Shown here in pieces: positions 22,671-33,935 of a stretch of 64,000 nt of DNA. Source of the stretch: Mesocentrotus franciscanus (lineage: Eukaryota; Echinodermata; Echinoidea; Camarodonta; Strongylocentrotidae); assembly GCA_037976565.1 (NCBI GenBank), contig CP137667.1, positions 3,868,299 to 3,932,298 of the forward strand, in the 5' to 3' direction. The notes beneath the pieces are model-generated. The model worked only from the letters and a program-made list of their open reading frames with translations, was not told where the DNA came from and did no database searches. Made by a program: the position numbers and the translations under genes. Position 1 is the first letter of the stretch. The number at the start of each line of letters is the position of its first letter.

Positions 22671-22787
22671 CTGTACAGTTGTATTCATCGACACCACTAG
22701 GGCAGTCATATATTCCATCACATACATCGCTTGCATTGAAACATGTAGTATAATCAAAGAAACATGGATACTGGTCAACTCCACAAA
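22671..22787 (-). CDS. LDLa exon closing module 2
   Basis: A 117-bp phase 1-1 exon with acceptor CCTTTAACAG and donor GTACGATT. Six cysteines; Cys-Gly-Val-Asp-Gln-Tyr-Pro-Cys start, core DVCDGIYDC and end SGVDEYNC. No close paralogue in the window. Confidence 0.87.
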
Positions 22788-22834
22788 CTGTTAAAGGAAA
22801 TGTAAAAGATAACAATCTCATCTTAGGGTTTAAT

Positions 22835-23235
22835 GTGGTGGTGATTATAATGATGATGATGATGACAACGATAATAATGATGCTGCTGATGATGACTATA
22901 ACAGAGAAATTACAGAAATGAGAAATATGACGATGGTGTGGATGATGTTGAAAAGTAAAGGTGATAGTCCTCATGATGGAGATGATGATGCGGATTGTGA
23001 TGATGATGGTGATTATGAGAGTGATGATGGTGATCATGATGGTGGTGCTGGAGATGATGATAGCTAGAGAAGATGGTAATGATAATGATGATGGTGATGA
23101 TGAATATGATGATGATGATGTTGATAATGATGACAGTGATGATGATTGGGATTGTGATAGTGACGGTGATGGAGATGGTGATAGAGATGATGATAATTAT
23201 GATGAAAGTTATGATAGGGGTGATTATAATAATAA
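22835..23235. repeat. GAT/ATG microsatellite-like stretch
   Basis: About 400 bp of GATGAT and GATAAT triplets on the plus strand. It gives long low-complexity readings (Met/Asp-rich or His/Ile-rich) in several frames that are not genes. Confidence 0.85.
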
Positions 23236-24008
23236 CAATAATACAAAAAACATTTATAATGCACATATGTCTGAAACTTTCGATCAAGGCACAACAATAA
23301 TGAAATGCAAGTTACATGAAAAGATAGCTCAAGAGATAAGCTCCAGGTAGTGAAAGTTAAATGCTAGATGTTCTATACATATGTTCTATGATACGTTTTC
23401 AGCAGTGTTTGAACTGTTCTATGAAATCTAACTTCCTCAGATAAGAAGGACATGAGTTCCAGAGTGAGAATGGATGCAGCTCCGACAAAGGATCTGTCTC
23501 TGTAGGATAGCTTGATTGTGATGGTGACGATGGTAATGATGAGAGATGATGACATTACACATTTCACATTTCATAGTTTACAGTCAGTTTACAGTTTATA
23601 GTTAGCAAGCGGCATGGCGTCATCCGTATGCGTTCGAACAATCAGAAAAATGGAGGGTGGGGCATAATGCCCACCCCGCCTAACAAGATTTACAAGTACA
23701 TATAAGCTTTTGTTTTTAAATGAAGTGGCATGAAGGGATTCATCTCAAAAACCAGAAGGCATAATCATAGCAGGTGATGTTAGTGACTCTAAAGTTGCAA
23801 TTTGTAATATCTGAATACGCAATATTCATAAAAAGCCTGTTCAAGAGAGTAGACGTGTTTACTAGCTCCATATCCTAACGATGTGGTTCTAACCCTATGT
23901 CATAAAATTACGGGGATCAACAACATTTCGTAAATCTTCATGCTACTATAAGCCACCTTACCTTACATTTCCTAAGCCACCTTACAAGATATTCAATTTG
24001 TGACTCAC

Positions 24009-24125
24009 CTCCACAATACTCTTCGTCTGATCCATCTGCACATTCAGATACCCCATTGCAGATCCAAGAGTCTATTACACATCCGAAATCAGAGTAACAA
24101 GGAAAGCAGGTAGGATCCACTGTAC
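24009..24125 (-). CDS. LDLa exon TVDPTC, copy 1 (module 2)
   Basis: A 117-bp phase 1-1 exon with acceptor GTTCATGACAG and donor GTGAGTCA. Six cysteines; Cys-Phe-Pro-Cys-Tyr-Ser-Asp-Phe-Gly-Cys, core SWICNGVSEC and canonical end ADGSDEEYC. Copies are 26898-27013 and 30274-30390. Confidence 0.88.
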
Positions 24126-24367
24126 CTGTCATGAACAAACAAATAACAAAGTGGTATAGTTCAGTAAAATCCAGTACAGCATCAGAAATTTGAAAAAGTA
24201 TATACTTGATTCACCATGGTCTCAACAACTCCAGTCAATAGTGCCCTTGGGAAACCCTTGGGAAACCCTTGGGAAAAAGAAGACTGCAGTCACTTCAGCA
24301 GAACCCAAAGATTCTAGATTTTCTTAGGCTGTGTGTATATAGGCCTCTTTAATAAATGTGTATTATA

Positions 24368-24802
24368 GGTTGCGTTTATCGACCAAATTTTTGCCTAGAA
24401 TCAGCGTTTTCAAACGTCTTTCAGGCAAATTTTAAGGCGATAAACGCAAAGCCTTTTCAAACGTCTTTAGATATGGGCATATTGTAACGCCGAAAAAGGT
24501 GCGTTTTGAATGTCACATACAGCCAGAATCGTTTCTGAGACACGATAAACGCAAAGCTGTTTTGAACCCCACATACAAATCGGACTTTCCCACATAGCTC
24601 TATGGACCTTCCCAGGCTAATCCGCTTCCCGGGTCAAACGGCGCAAAGCAGCTGCCCAGAGACAAGGCCTTTAATTTGAATCGTGAAGAGACGATAAACG
24701 CGACATCCCGAAAATCACGTTCGTATAGTGGGGTTCGATAGTGGGGTTCGATAGTGGGGTTCGATATGTACATATCTGTGGCAAGACACGATAAACGCAC
24801 CC
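24368..24802. mobile_element. MITE with GGTTGCGTTTATCG termini (one per tandem unit)
   Basis: The left end GGTTGCGTTTATCG and right end CGATAAACGCACC are inverted copies, and internal CGATAAACGC motifs occur in both orientations. The same element is present at about 27252-27691 and 30642-31077. No coding capacity. Confidence 0.6.
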
Positions 24803-25240
24803 ATAGACAGCATTTTCCCTCTAACAAGGGCTTACTGATATTCATGCCATGATGACACTTCCTCCCTGCCCTTCTCATTCTCTCGAGCATCCCCCTCATT
24901 AAGACAAAACTTATCGCCTTCTTTCTTCACTATTACATTAATATATCCTTGTAAACAATATACCTTGTCAACATGGCAAAGAAAACTCAACGTTAAGTAC
25001 TCATCGTGTATTTACTGAAAGTGAAAACTTAGGGCTTGTTCACCTTTGTTGCGGTAAACTATGGCAGTTTATCCACAGGTTTTTTTTCAAGCGTAGATAA
25101 GCATAATGCAATTCACAGTTTATAGCTTATACCGGTAACATACAGATAGATAAGTACAATAGGACCATTGTTTCGCAAAGTTTCATTTTTAATCCCTACC
25201 TGCCAATCTTTTAGCAGGGTTTACCAGTGTCTGCACTTAC

Positions 25241-25344
25241 CATTACAAGCCAGCTCATCTGAGAGATCATAACAGTCGTAATAGTCATCACAAAGCCAAT
25301 CCCACTGTACACACCGAGATGAATTGCAGGAAAGCATGATTGTG
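25241..25344 (-). CDS. LDLa exon with 1-bp lesion, copy 1 (module 2)
   Basis: The acceptor (CATACAG) and donor GTAAGTGC bound 104 bp; a phase 1-1 exon would need 105. In the LDLa frame it reads CNSSRCVQWDWLC, DDYYDC and DLSDELAC. The first cysteine (TGC TTT) is in another frame, so one base is missing around CTTTCCTGC. The identical lesion is present at 28132-28235 and 31516-31619. It may be skipped, which would keep the transcript in frame. Confidence 0.6.
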
Positions 25345-25366
25345 CTGTATGAAAAAAGAGATACAT

Positions 25367-26121
25367 ACAGTTAAACCGGTATAGAAATACCACCTGTATA
25401 AAAAGACCACATTTTTGTTTCTCTTGAAAATCGTTCTCATTCATACTATAGGAACCTGTACATAAAGACCACCTGTTCTTAAAGGGAAATCCAACCTTGA
25501 TAGCAAACTTGTCTGGAATAAAGCAGAACAATCAGAGAAGCATACTGATGAAAGTTTGAATGAAATCGGACAAAAATTAGAAAGTTACAAATTTTTGAAA
25601 GTTGCACTTACTATTGGTATGCGCTCTTTAAATTGGCTGAATTGACAATGTCTATGTGATGTAGTGGCGTACAACTTTCCCATTTGCTCCAATACACAAA
25701 AGGACTAAAATTTCAACTTTTCATAAATGTATGACTCGGGATGGTCTGTTCTTTTTAGAGGACCTATAATAATGTACTCTCCATGATATATTTTGAGTAG
25801 TACCCCGACGGTGAAGGCACTTGGAAGAAAAACAGAAATAAGTGATATTTTTGTACGCGACAAACAGGAGAGTAATCCGTCACTACGTCACAATCCACTG
25901 ACAAAATTGCCGATTTGAGATTCGCACAGCTGTAGTGATCTCATATTTCAAACACTCATAACTATCTTAATATTGGTCCAATTTATTCCAAACTTTCGAC
26001 ATTCTGTTTCTCTGATTTTTATGCTTTCATTCAAATGAACTTATTAGAAGGGTTGGATTGCCCTTTAAGGACCACTTTTCTTGTCTCTCTTGAGCGGTCT
26101 TTATATACAGGTTTAACTGTC
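25367..26121. mobile_element. MITE interrupted by a second MITE
   Basis: Outer termini CAGTTAAACCGGTATAG and CAGGTTTAACTGT are inverted, with internal AAAGACCAC and GTGGTC. A compact uninterrupted relative is at 39450-39537. The inner element is listed separately. Present in all three tandem units (about 28253-28964+ and 31641-32392). Confidence 0.7.
25483..26064. mobile_element. Nested TTAA-flanked MITE
   Basis: Inverted ends AGGGAAATCCAACC and GGTTGGATTGCCCT are flanked by TTAA at 25479-25482 and 26065-26068, the target duplication typical of piggyBac-type elements. It sits inside the outer MITE at 25367-26121. The interior CAATCAGAGAAGCAT is also inverted near 26005. Confidence 0.75.
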
Positions 26122-26339
26122 AAAGCATAATCATAGTAATACTATTAAAAATATAACAATACTTAGTCATCAATATAAAACTTTTCTGAGGTGGAGAAGG
26201 ATATTGACAGCAACAATTACATTAATGAGCAAATGAGAGACAGAGAGCTTAAGAGAAAACCATGAAAATATATGCTGCAAAATATAATATCTTAAAAGAA
26301 TATTGTCTTCTCTCTATCCACTCAAATTGTGTGACTTAC

Positions 26340-26465
26340 GGCAATCAAGTTCATCTGATTCATCAAGGCAATCTGCAGTTCCATCACAGACCCAGGCAGA
26401 AGGCAAACAGGTATCTTCACCCCATGAAGTAGTACAGTTATGGCAAGGATCGGGAGTAGGCGATG
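26340..26465 (-). CDS. LDLa exon, HNC type, copy 1 (module 2)
   Basis: A 126-bp phase 1-1 exon with acceptor TTTGTAG and donor GTAAGTC. Six cysteines; protein as in 13341-13466 within the sequenced differences. It opens the 2.9 kb unit in gene direction. Confidence 0.9.
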
Positions 26466-26897
26466 CTACAAAGATGGAAGAGAATACAAATCAAATCAAA
26501 TCAAAGAAAAATCATATCTAATCCACTTATGTTCTTGAGTATTAAAGGCGTTTTACTTTGATTTGCTCCACTCCGCCCAGTTGGTAACCATTAGGATACG
26601 AGAGGCAATCTGTTTGTGGGCACCAGTAACAAGGCAACAAGCTGGATTCAGTGCTGCAAAAGGGATGTTGGTGACTCTAAAGTTGCAAATTGTAATATCT
26701 GAATACGCAATATAGTCATAAAAAGCCTGTTCAAGAGAGTAGACGTGTTTACTAGCTCCATATCCTAACGATGTGGTTCTAACCCTATGTCATAAAATTA
26801 CGGGATCAACAACATTTCGTAAATCTTCATGCTACTATAAGCCACCTTACCTTACATTTCCTAAGCCACCTTACAAGATATTCAATTTGTGACTCAC

Positions 26898-27013
26898 CTC
26901 CACAATACTCTTCGTCTGATCCATCTGCACATTCAGATACCCCATTGCAGATCCAAGAGTCTATTACACATCGAAATCAGAGTAACAAGGAAAGCAGGTA
27001 GGATCCACTGTAC
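26898..27013 (-). CDS. LDLa exon TVDPTC, copy 2, 1-bp shorter
   Basis: 116 bp instead of 117: CATCGAAATC replaces CATCCGAAATC of copies 1 and 3, so one base is missing and the frame breaks after the third cysteine region. Otherwise the same exon and splice sites. A sequencing or assembly error is the simplest reading. Confidence 0.7.
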
Positions 27014-28131
27014 CTGTCATGAAGAAACAAATAACAAAGTGGTATAGTTCAGTAAAATCCGTACAGCATCAGAAATTTGAAAAAGTATATACTTGATTCA
27101 CCATGGTCTCAACAACTCCAGTCAATAGTGCCCTTGGGAAACCCTTGGGAAACCCTTGGGAAAAAGGAGACTGCAGTCACTTCAGCAGAACCCAAAGATT
27201 CTAGATTTTCTTAGGCTGTGTGTATATAGGCCTCTTTAATAAATGTGTATTATAGGTTGCGTTTATCGACCAAATTTTTGCCTAGAATCAGCGTTTTCAA
27301 ACGTCTTTCAGGCAAATTTTTAAGGCGATAAACGCAAAGCCTTTTTCAAACGTCTTTAGATATGGGCATATTGTAACGCCGAAAAAGGTGCGTTTTGAAT
27401 GTCACATACAGCCAGAATCGCGTTTCTGAGACACGATAAACGCAAAGCTGTTTTGAACCCCACATACAAATCGGACCTTCCCACATAGCTCTATGGACCT
27501 TCCCAGGCTAATCCGCTTCCCGGGTCAAACGGCGCAAAGCAGCTGCCCAGAGACAAGGCCTTTAATTTGAATCGTGAAGAGACGATAAACGCGACATCCC
27601 GAAAATCACGTTCGTATAGTGGGGTTCGATAGTGGGGTTCGATAGTGGGGTTCGATATGTACATATCTGTGGCAAGACACGATAAACGCACCCATAGACA
27701 GCATTTTCCTCTAACAAGGGCTTACTGATATTCATGCCATGATGACACTTCCTCCCTGCCCTTCTCATTCTCTCGAGCATCCCCCTCATTAAGACAAAAC
27801 TTATCGCCTTCTTTCTTCACTATTACATTAATATATCCTTGTAAACAATATACCTTGTCAACATGGCAAAGAAAAACTCAACGTTAAGTACTCATCGTGT
27901 ATTTACTGAAAGTGAAAACTTAGGGCTTGTTCACCTTTGTTGCGGTAAACTATGGCAGTTTATCCACAGGTTTTTTTCAAGCGTAGATAAGCATAATGCA
28001 ATTCACAGTTTTATAGCTTATACCGGTAACATACAGATAGATAAGTACAATAGGACCATTGTTTCGCAAAGTTTCATTTTTAATCCCTACCTGCCAATCT
28101 TTTAGCAGGGTTTACCAGTGTCTGCACTTAC

Positions 28132-28235
28132 CATTACAAGCCAGCTCATCTGAGAGATCATAACAGTCGTAATAGTCATCACAAAGCCAATCCCACTGTA
28201 CACACCGAGATGAATTGCAGGAAAGCATGATTGTG
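28132..28235 (-). CDS. LDLa exon with 1-bp lesion, copy 2 (module 2)
   Basis: 104 bp, with the same sequence and missing base as 25241-25344. Splice sites are conserved. The reading frame after the lesion keeps five of six cysteines. Confidence 0.6.
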
Positions 28236-28769
28236 CTGTATGAAAAGAGATACATACAGTTAAACCGGTATAGAAATACCACCTGTATAAAAAGACCACA
28301 TTTTGTTTCTCTTGAAAATCGTTCTCATTCATACTATAGGAACCTGTACATAAAGACCACCTGTTCTTAAAGGGAAATCCAACCTTGATAGCAAACTTGT
28401 CTGGAATAAAGCAGAACAATCAGAGAAGCATACTGATGAAAGTTTGAATGAAATCGGACAAAAATTAGAAAGTTACAAATTTTTGAAAGTTGCACTTACT
28501 ATTGGTATGCGCTCTTAAATTGGCTGAATTGACAATGTCTATGTGATGTAGTGGCGCACAACTTTCCCATTTGTCCAATACACAAAAGGACTAAAATTTC
28601 AACTTTTCATAAATGTATGACTCGGGATGGTCTGTTCTTTTTAGAGGACCTATAATAATGTACTCTCCATGATATATTTTGAGTAGTACCCCGACGGTGA
28701 AGGCACTTGGAAGAAAAACAGAAATAAGTGATATTTTTGTACGCGACAAACAGGAGAGTAATCCGTCAC

Positions 28770-29269
28770 NNNNNNNNNNNNNNNNNNNNNNNNNNNNNNN
28801 NNNNNNNNNNNNNNNNNNNNNNNNNNNNNNNNNNNNNNNNNNNNNNNNNNNNNNNNNNNNNNNNNNNNNNNNNNNNNNNNNNNNNNNNNNNNNNNNNNNN
28901 NNNNNNNNNNNNNNNNNNNNNNNNNNNNNNNNNNNNNNNNNNNNNNNNNNNNNNNNNNNNNNNNNNNNNNNNNNNNNNNNNNNNNNNNNNNNNNNNNNNN
29001 NNNNNNNNNNNNNNNNNNNNNNNNNNNNNNNNNNNNNNNNNNNNNNNNNNNNNNNNNNNNNNNNNNNNNNNNNNNNNNNNNNNNNNNNNNNNNNNNNNNN
29101 NNNNNNNNNNNNNNNNNNNNNNNNNNNNNNNNNNNNNNNNNNNNNNNNNNNNNNNNNNNNNNNNNNNNNNNNNNNNNNNNNNNNNNNNNNNNNNNNNNNN
29201 NNNNNNNNNNNNNNNNNNNNNNNNNNNNNNNNNNNNNNNNNNNNNNNNNNNNNNNNNNNNNNNNNNNNN
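28770..29269. other. Assembly gap of 500 N, estimated true size about 6 bp
   Basis: Flanks CCGTCAC and ACAATCCACTG are separated in the two sister copies only by TACGTC (at about 25886 and 32158). The gap length is therefore a placeholder. The long X-filled reading frames across it are meaningless. Confidence 0.9.
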
Positions 29270-29716
29270 ACAATCCACTGACAAATTGCCGATTTGAGAT
29301 TCGCACAGCTGTAGTGATCTCATATTTCAAACACTCATAACTATCTTAATATTGGTCCAATTTATTCCAAACTTTCGACATTCTGTTTCTCTGATTTTTA
29401 TGCTTTCATTCAAATGAACTTATTAGAAGGGTTGGATTGCCCTTAAGGACCACTTTTCTTGTCTCTTGAGCGGTCTTTATATACAGGTTTAACTGTCAAA
29501 GCATAATCATAGTAATACTATTAAAAAATATAACAATACTTAGTCATCAATATAAAACTTTTCTGAGGTGGAGAAGGATATTGACAGCAACAATTACATT
29601 AATGAGCAAATGAGAGACAGAGAGCTTAAGAGAAAACCATGAAAATATATGCTGCAAAATATAATATCTTAAAAGAATATTGTCTTCTCTCTATCCACTC
29701 AAATTGTGTGACTTAC

Positions 29717-29842
29717 GGCAATCAAGTTCATCTGATTCATCAAGGCAATCTGCAGTTCCATCACAGACCCAGGCAGAAGGCAAACAGGTATCTTCACCCC
29801 ATGAAGTAGTACAGTTATGGCAAGGATCGGGAGTAGGCGATG
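29717..29842 (-). CDS. LDLa exon, HNC type, copy 2 (module 2)
   Basis: A 126-bp phase 1-1 exon identical in structure to 26340-26465, with six cysteines and intact splice sites. Confidence 0.9.
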
Positions 29843-30273
29843 CTACAAAGATGGAAGAGAATACAAATCAAATCAAATCAAAGAAAAATCATATCTAATC
29901 CACTTATGTTCTTGAGTATTAAAGGCGTTTTACTTTGATTTGCTCCACTGCCCAGTTGGTAACCATTAGGATACGAGAGGCAATCTGTTTGTGGGCACCA
30001 GTAACAAGGCAACAAGCTGGATTCAGTGCTGCAAAAGGGATGTTGGTGACTCTAAAGTTGCAAATTGTAATATCTGAATACGCAATATAGTCATAAAAAG
30101 CCTGTTCAAGAGAGTAGACGTGTTTACTAGCTCCATATCCTAACGATGTGGTTCTAACCCTATGTCATAAAATTACGGGGATCAACAACATTTCGTAAAT
30201 CTTCATGCTACTATAAGCCACCTTACCTTACATTTCCTAAGCCACCTTACAAGATATTCAATTTGTGACTCAC

Positions 30274-30390
30274 CTCCACAATACTCTTCGTCTGATCCAT
30301 CTGCACATTCAGATACCCCATTGCAGATCCAAGAGTCTATTACACATCCGAAATCAGAGTAACAAGGAAAGCAGGTAGGATCCACTGTAC
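30274..30390 (-). CDS. LDLa exon TVDPTC, copy 3 (module 2)
   Basis: A 117-bp phase 1-1 exon, intact, same protein as 24009-24125. It has the canonical acidic calcium-site end and six cysteines. Confidence 0.88.
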
Positions 30391-31515
30391 CTGTCATGAA
30401 GAAACAAATAACAAAGTGGTATAGTTCAGTAAAATCCGGTACAGCATCAGAAATTTGAAAAAGTATATACTTGATTCACCATGGTCTCAACAACTCCAGT
30501 CAATAGTGCCCCTTGGGAAACCCTTGGGAAACCCTTGGGAAACCCTTGGGAAAAAGAAGACTGCAGTCACTTCAGCAGAACCCAAAGATTCTAGATTTTC
30601 TTAGGCTGTGTGTATATAGGCCTCTTTAATAAATGTGTATTATAGGTTGCGTTTATCGACCAAATTTTTGCCTAGAATCAGCGTTTTCAAACGTCTTTCA
30701 GGCAAATTTTTAAGGCGATAACGCAAAGCCTTTTTCAAACGTCTTTAGATATGGGCATATTGTAACCGAAAAAGGTGCTTTTGAATGTCACATACAGCCA
30801 GAATCGCTGAGAGACACGATAAACGCAAAGCTGTTTTGAACCCCACATACAAATCGGACCTTCCCACATAGCTCTATGGACCTTCCCAGGCTAATCCGCT
30901 TCCCGGGTCAAACGGCGCAAAGCAGCTGCCCAGAGACAAGGCCTTTAATTTGAATCGTGAAGAGACGATAAACGCGACATCCCGAAAATCACGTTCAGTA
31001 TAGTGGGGTTCGATAGTGGGGTTCGATAGTGGGGTTCGATATGTACATATCTGTGGCAAGACACGATAAACGCACCCATAGACAGCATTTTCCCTCTAAC
31101 AAGGGCTTACTGATATTCATGCCATGATGACACTTCCTCCCTGCCCTTCTCATTCTCTCGAGCATCCCCCTCATTAAGACAAAACTTATCGCCTTCTTTC
31201 TTCACTATTACATTAATATATCCTTGTAAACAATATACCTTGTCAACATGGCAAAGAAAACTCAACGTTAAGTACTCATCGTGTATTTACTGAAAGTGAA
31301 AACTTAGGGCTTGTTCACCTTTGTTGCGGTAAACTATGGCAGTTTATCCACAGGTTTTTTTCAAGCGTAGATAAGCATAATGCAATTCACAGTTTTATAG
31401 CTTATACCGGTAACATACAGATAGATAAGTACAATAGGACCATTGTTTCGCAAAGTTTCATTTTTAATCCCTACCTGCCAATCTTTTAGCAGGGTTTACC
31501 AGTGTCTGCACTTAC

Positions 31516-31619
31516 CATTACAAGCCAGCTCATCTGAGAGATCATAACAGTCGTAATAGTCATCACAAAGCCAATCCCACTGTACACACCGAGATGAATT
31601 GCAGGAAAGCATGATTGTG
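31516..31619 (-). CDS. LDLa exon with 1-bp lesion, copy 3 (module 2)
   Basis: 104 bp, same lesion as the other two copies. Here the LDLa frame is open back into the upstream intron, but the phase still does not fit the preceding exon at 32609-32734. Confidence 0.6.
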
Positions 31620-32608
31620 CTGTATGAAAAAGAGATACATACAGTTAAACCGGTATAGAAATACCACCTGTATAAAAAGACCACATTTTGTTTCTCTTGA
31701 AAATCGTTCTCATTCATACTATAGGAACCTGTACATAAAGACCACCTGTTCTTAAAGGAAATCCAACCTTGATAGCAAACTTGTCTGGAATAAAGCAGAA
31801 CAATCAGAGAAGCATACTGATGAAAGTTTGAATGAAATCGGACAAAAATTAGAAAGTTACAAATTTTTGAAAGTTGCACTTACTATTGGTATGCGCTCTT
31901 TAAATTGGCTGAATTGACAATGTCTATGTGATGTAGTGGCGTACAACTTTCCCATTTGCTCCAATACACAAAAGGACTAAAATTTCAACTTTTCATAAAT
32001 GTATGACTCGGGATGGTCTGTTCTTTTTAGAGGACCTATAATAATGTACTCTCCATGATATATTTTGAGTAGTACCGACGGTGAAGGCACTTGGAAGAAA
32101 AACAGAAATAAGTGATATTTTTGTACGCGACAAACAGGAGAGTAATCCGTCACTACGTCACAATCCACTGACAAAATTGCCGATTTGAGATTCGCACAGC
32201 TGTAGTGATCTCATATTTCAAACACTCATAACTATCTTAATATTGGTCCAATTTATTCCAAACTTTCGACATTCTGTTTCTCTGATTTTTATGCTTTCAT
32301 TCAAATGAACTTATTAGAAGGGTTGGATTGCCCTTAAGGACCACTTTTCTTGTCTCTCTTGAGCGGTCTTTATATACAGGTTTAACTGTCAAAGCATAAT
32401 CATAGTAATACTATTAAAAATATAACAATACTTAGTCATCAATATAAAACTTTTCTGAGGTGGAGAAGGATATTGACAGCAACAATTACATTAATGAGCA
32501 AATGAGAGACAGAGAGCTTAAGAGAAAACCATGAAAATATATGCTGCAAAATATAATATCTTAACAGAATATTGTCTTCTCTCTATCCACTCAAATTTTG
32601 TGACTTAC

Positions 32609-32734
32609 GGCAATCAAGTTCATCTGATTCATCAAGGCAATCTGCAGTTCCATCACAGACCCAGGCAGAAGGCAAACAGGTATCTTCACCCCATGAAGTA
32701 GTACAGTTATGGCAAGGATCGGGAGTAGGCAATG
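32609..32734 (-). CDS. LDLa exon, HNC type, copy 3 (module 2)
   Basis: A 126-bp phase 1-1 exon. The first residue is Leu instead of Ser (CATTGCC against CATCGCC). Six cysteines, intact splice sites. It is the first exon of the triplicated run in gene direction, following the Glu-Cys exon at 35450-35564. Confidence 0.9.
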
Positions 32735-32954
32735 CTACAAAGATGGAAGAAAAAACAAATCAAATCAAAGAAAAATCATATCTAATCCACTTATGTTCTT
32801 GAGTATTAAAGGCGTTTTACTTTGATTTGCTCCACTCCACCCAGTTGGTAATAGGATACGAGAGGCAATCTGTTTGTGCGCACCAGTAACAAGGCAACAG
32901 GCTGGATTCAGTGCTGCAAAAGGGATTGGACAGTGTGCACTGTAAAGTGCACAT

Positions 32955-33060
32955 ACAACTTGTTATCAATGACAAGTTACAAAAGGTACAATAATTGTTA
33001 TGAGCTACCATGATCTATACTATGCTGTCATCAGCAAAATGTGTTATGAAACAGAACCCA
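32955..33060. mobile_element. Truncated copy of the 13972-14089 MITE
   Basis: Shares AACTTGTTATCAATGACAAG and TTATGAAACAGAACCC with the element at 13972-14089, lacking the left terminus. Both copies lie in homologous introns, so they descend from one insertion before the exon duplication. Confidence 0.6.
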
Positions 33061-33499
33061 TGAAGCTATCTGGGTTCAAGGCAGGGTTGTGCGAATTAAT
33101 CATAGAATACAAAAAAAATAGAAATTACAAAATACAATAATGGAATTTAAATCATAGTCACTTACACCTGCACCTGACAGACAACAACACACATCATTTG
33201 CTGTTTGATTGTGGATTTAATATTGTACCAATATGAGTAGCATTAACTTTACAACTGTGGTTTCAAATATGTACTTGAATTTTCGGCACCTAGCTTAGCT
33301 ATAACCTGATCACCGGCGTTAAAGCCCGACCCCCGAAAATACCTCCAGTCAGTAAGACATCCCCAGTCACGAGTCAACGCCGTCCATGATCAATTTTCTG
33401 CTCCCTGCATAACCGCTAAGGCTGTGCATAACCGTGTAATGAGGTACTCGAGTACACTCCCCGTCTTGCCCGCGAATACTCGAATACTCGGACGCCATG

Positions 33500-33530
<31 letters not shown>

Positions 33531-33704
33531 TTAAAAATAAAACTTAATACCTAGCTAGCCTTTATTTTGGTGATGTTACTCACACAAATAAGCCTGAGTC
33601 GGTACAGTCCCGACTTTTCGAAGCCGACGCTCCGATAAAATAATACAAATAGATCTAGTCTAGATCTAGAATCTATCAGCGTGTTTCCACAGAAAAAGTA
33701 TGTC

Positions 33705-33935
33705 ACCGAAGAAAAGGATTGTCGGAATGCGGACTTTGGACTTGCGCGCCCTTGTCAATCACCGAAGAAAAGGATTATGTCGGAATGCGGACTTTGGACT
33801 CGTGCAGCCATTGTTACCGAAGAAAATGATTATGTCGCAATGCGGACTTTGGACTCGCGCAGCCATTGCTACCGAAGAAAAGGATTATGTCGCAATGCGG
33901 CCTTTGGACTCACGCAGCCATTGTTACCGAAGGGA
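33705..33935 (+). repeat. 55-56 bp minisatellite, about four units
   Basis: ACCGAAGAAAAGGATTATGT recurs with starts at 33705, 33761, 33816, 33871 and 33926. Each unit also carries AATGCGGACTTTGGACT. The two overlapping plus-strand readings across it are products of the repeat, not a gene. A run of 26 T lies at 33500-33525. Confidence 0.85.

Larger units (their letters stand above)
23775..26663. repeat. 2.9 kb tandem unit, copy 1 (three LDLa exons)
   Basis: The unit starts GATGTTAGTGACTC and ends just before the next GATGTTGGTGACTC at 26664. It holds exons 26340-26465, 25241-25344 and 24009-24125 with their introns. It is nearly identical to 26664-30038 and 30039-32924 apart from scattered single-base differences. 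Confidence 0.9.
26664..30038. repeat. 2.9 kb tandem unit, copy 2 (contains the N gap)
   Basis: Same content and order as copy 1. Apparent length 3375 bp falls to about 2881 when the 500 N are replaced by the 6 bases found in copies 1 and 3. Confidence 0.9.
30039..32924. repeat. 2.9 kb tandem unit, copy 3
   Basis: Third copy. Its right end (gene 5' side, about 32540-32924) matches the 13280-13660 region better than copies 1 and 2 do (for example CTTAACAGAATATTG against CTTAAAAGAATATTG), so it holds the original unit border. The repeat ends at GCAAAAGGGATTGG inside a SINE piece. Confidence 0.9.

Noticed and set aside
22910..23350. His/Ile-rich and Asp/Met-rich open frames
   Set aside because: All arise from GAT/ATC triplet repeats read in different frames; no domain or codon bias.
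28650..29330. Long reading frames across the N run
   Set aside because: They consist almost wholly of unknown residues from the assembly gap.
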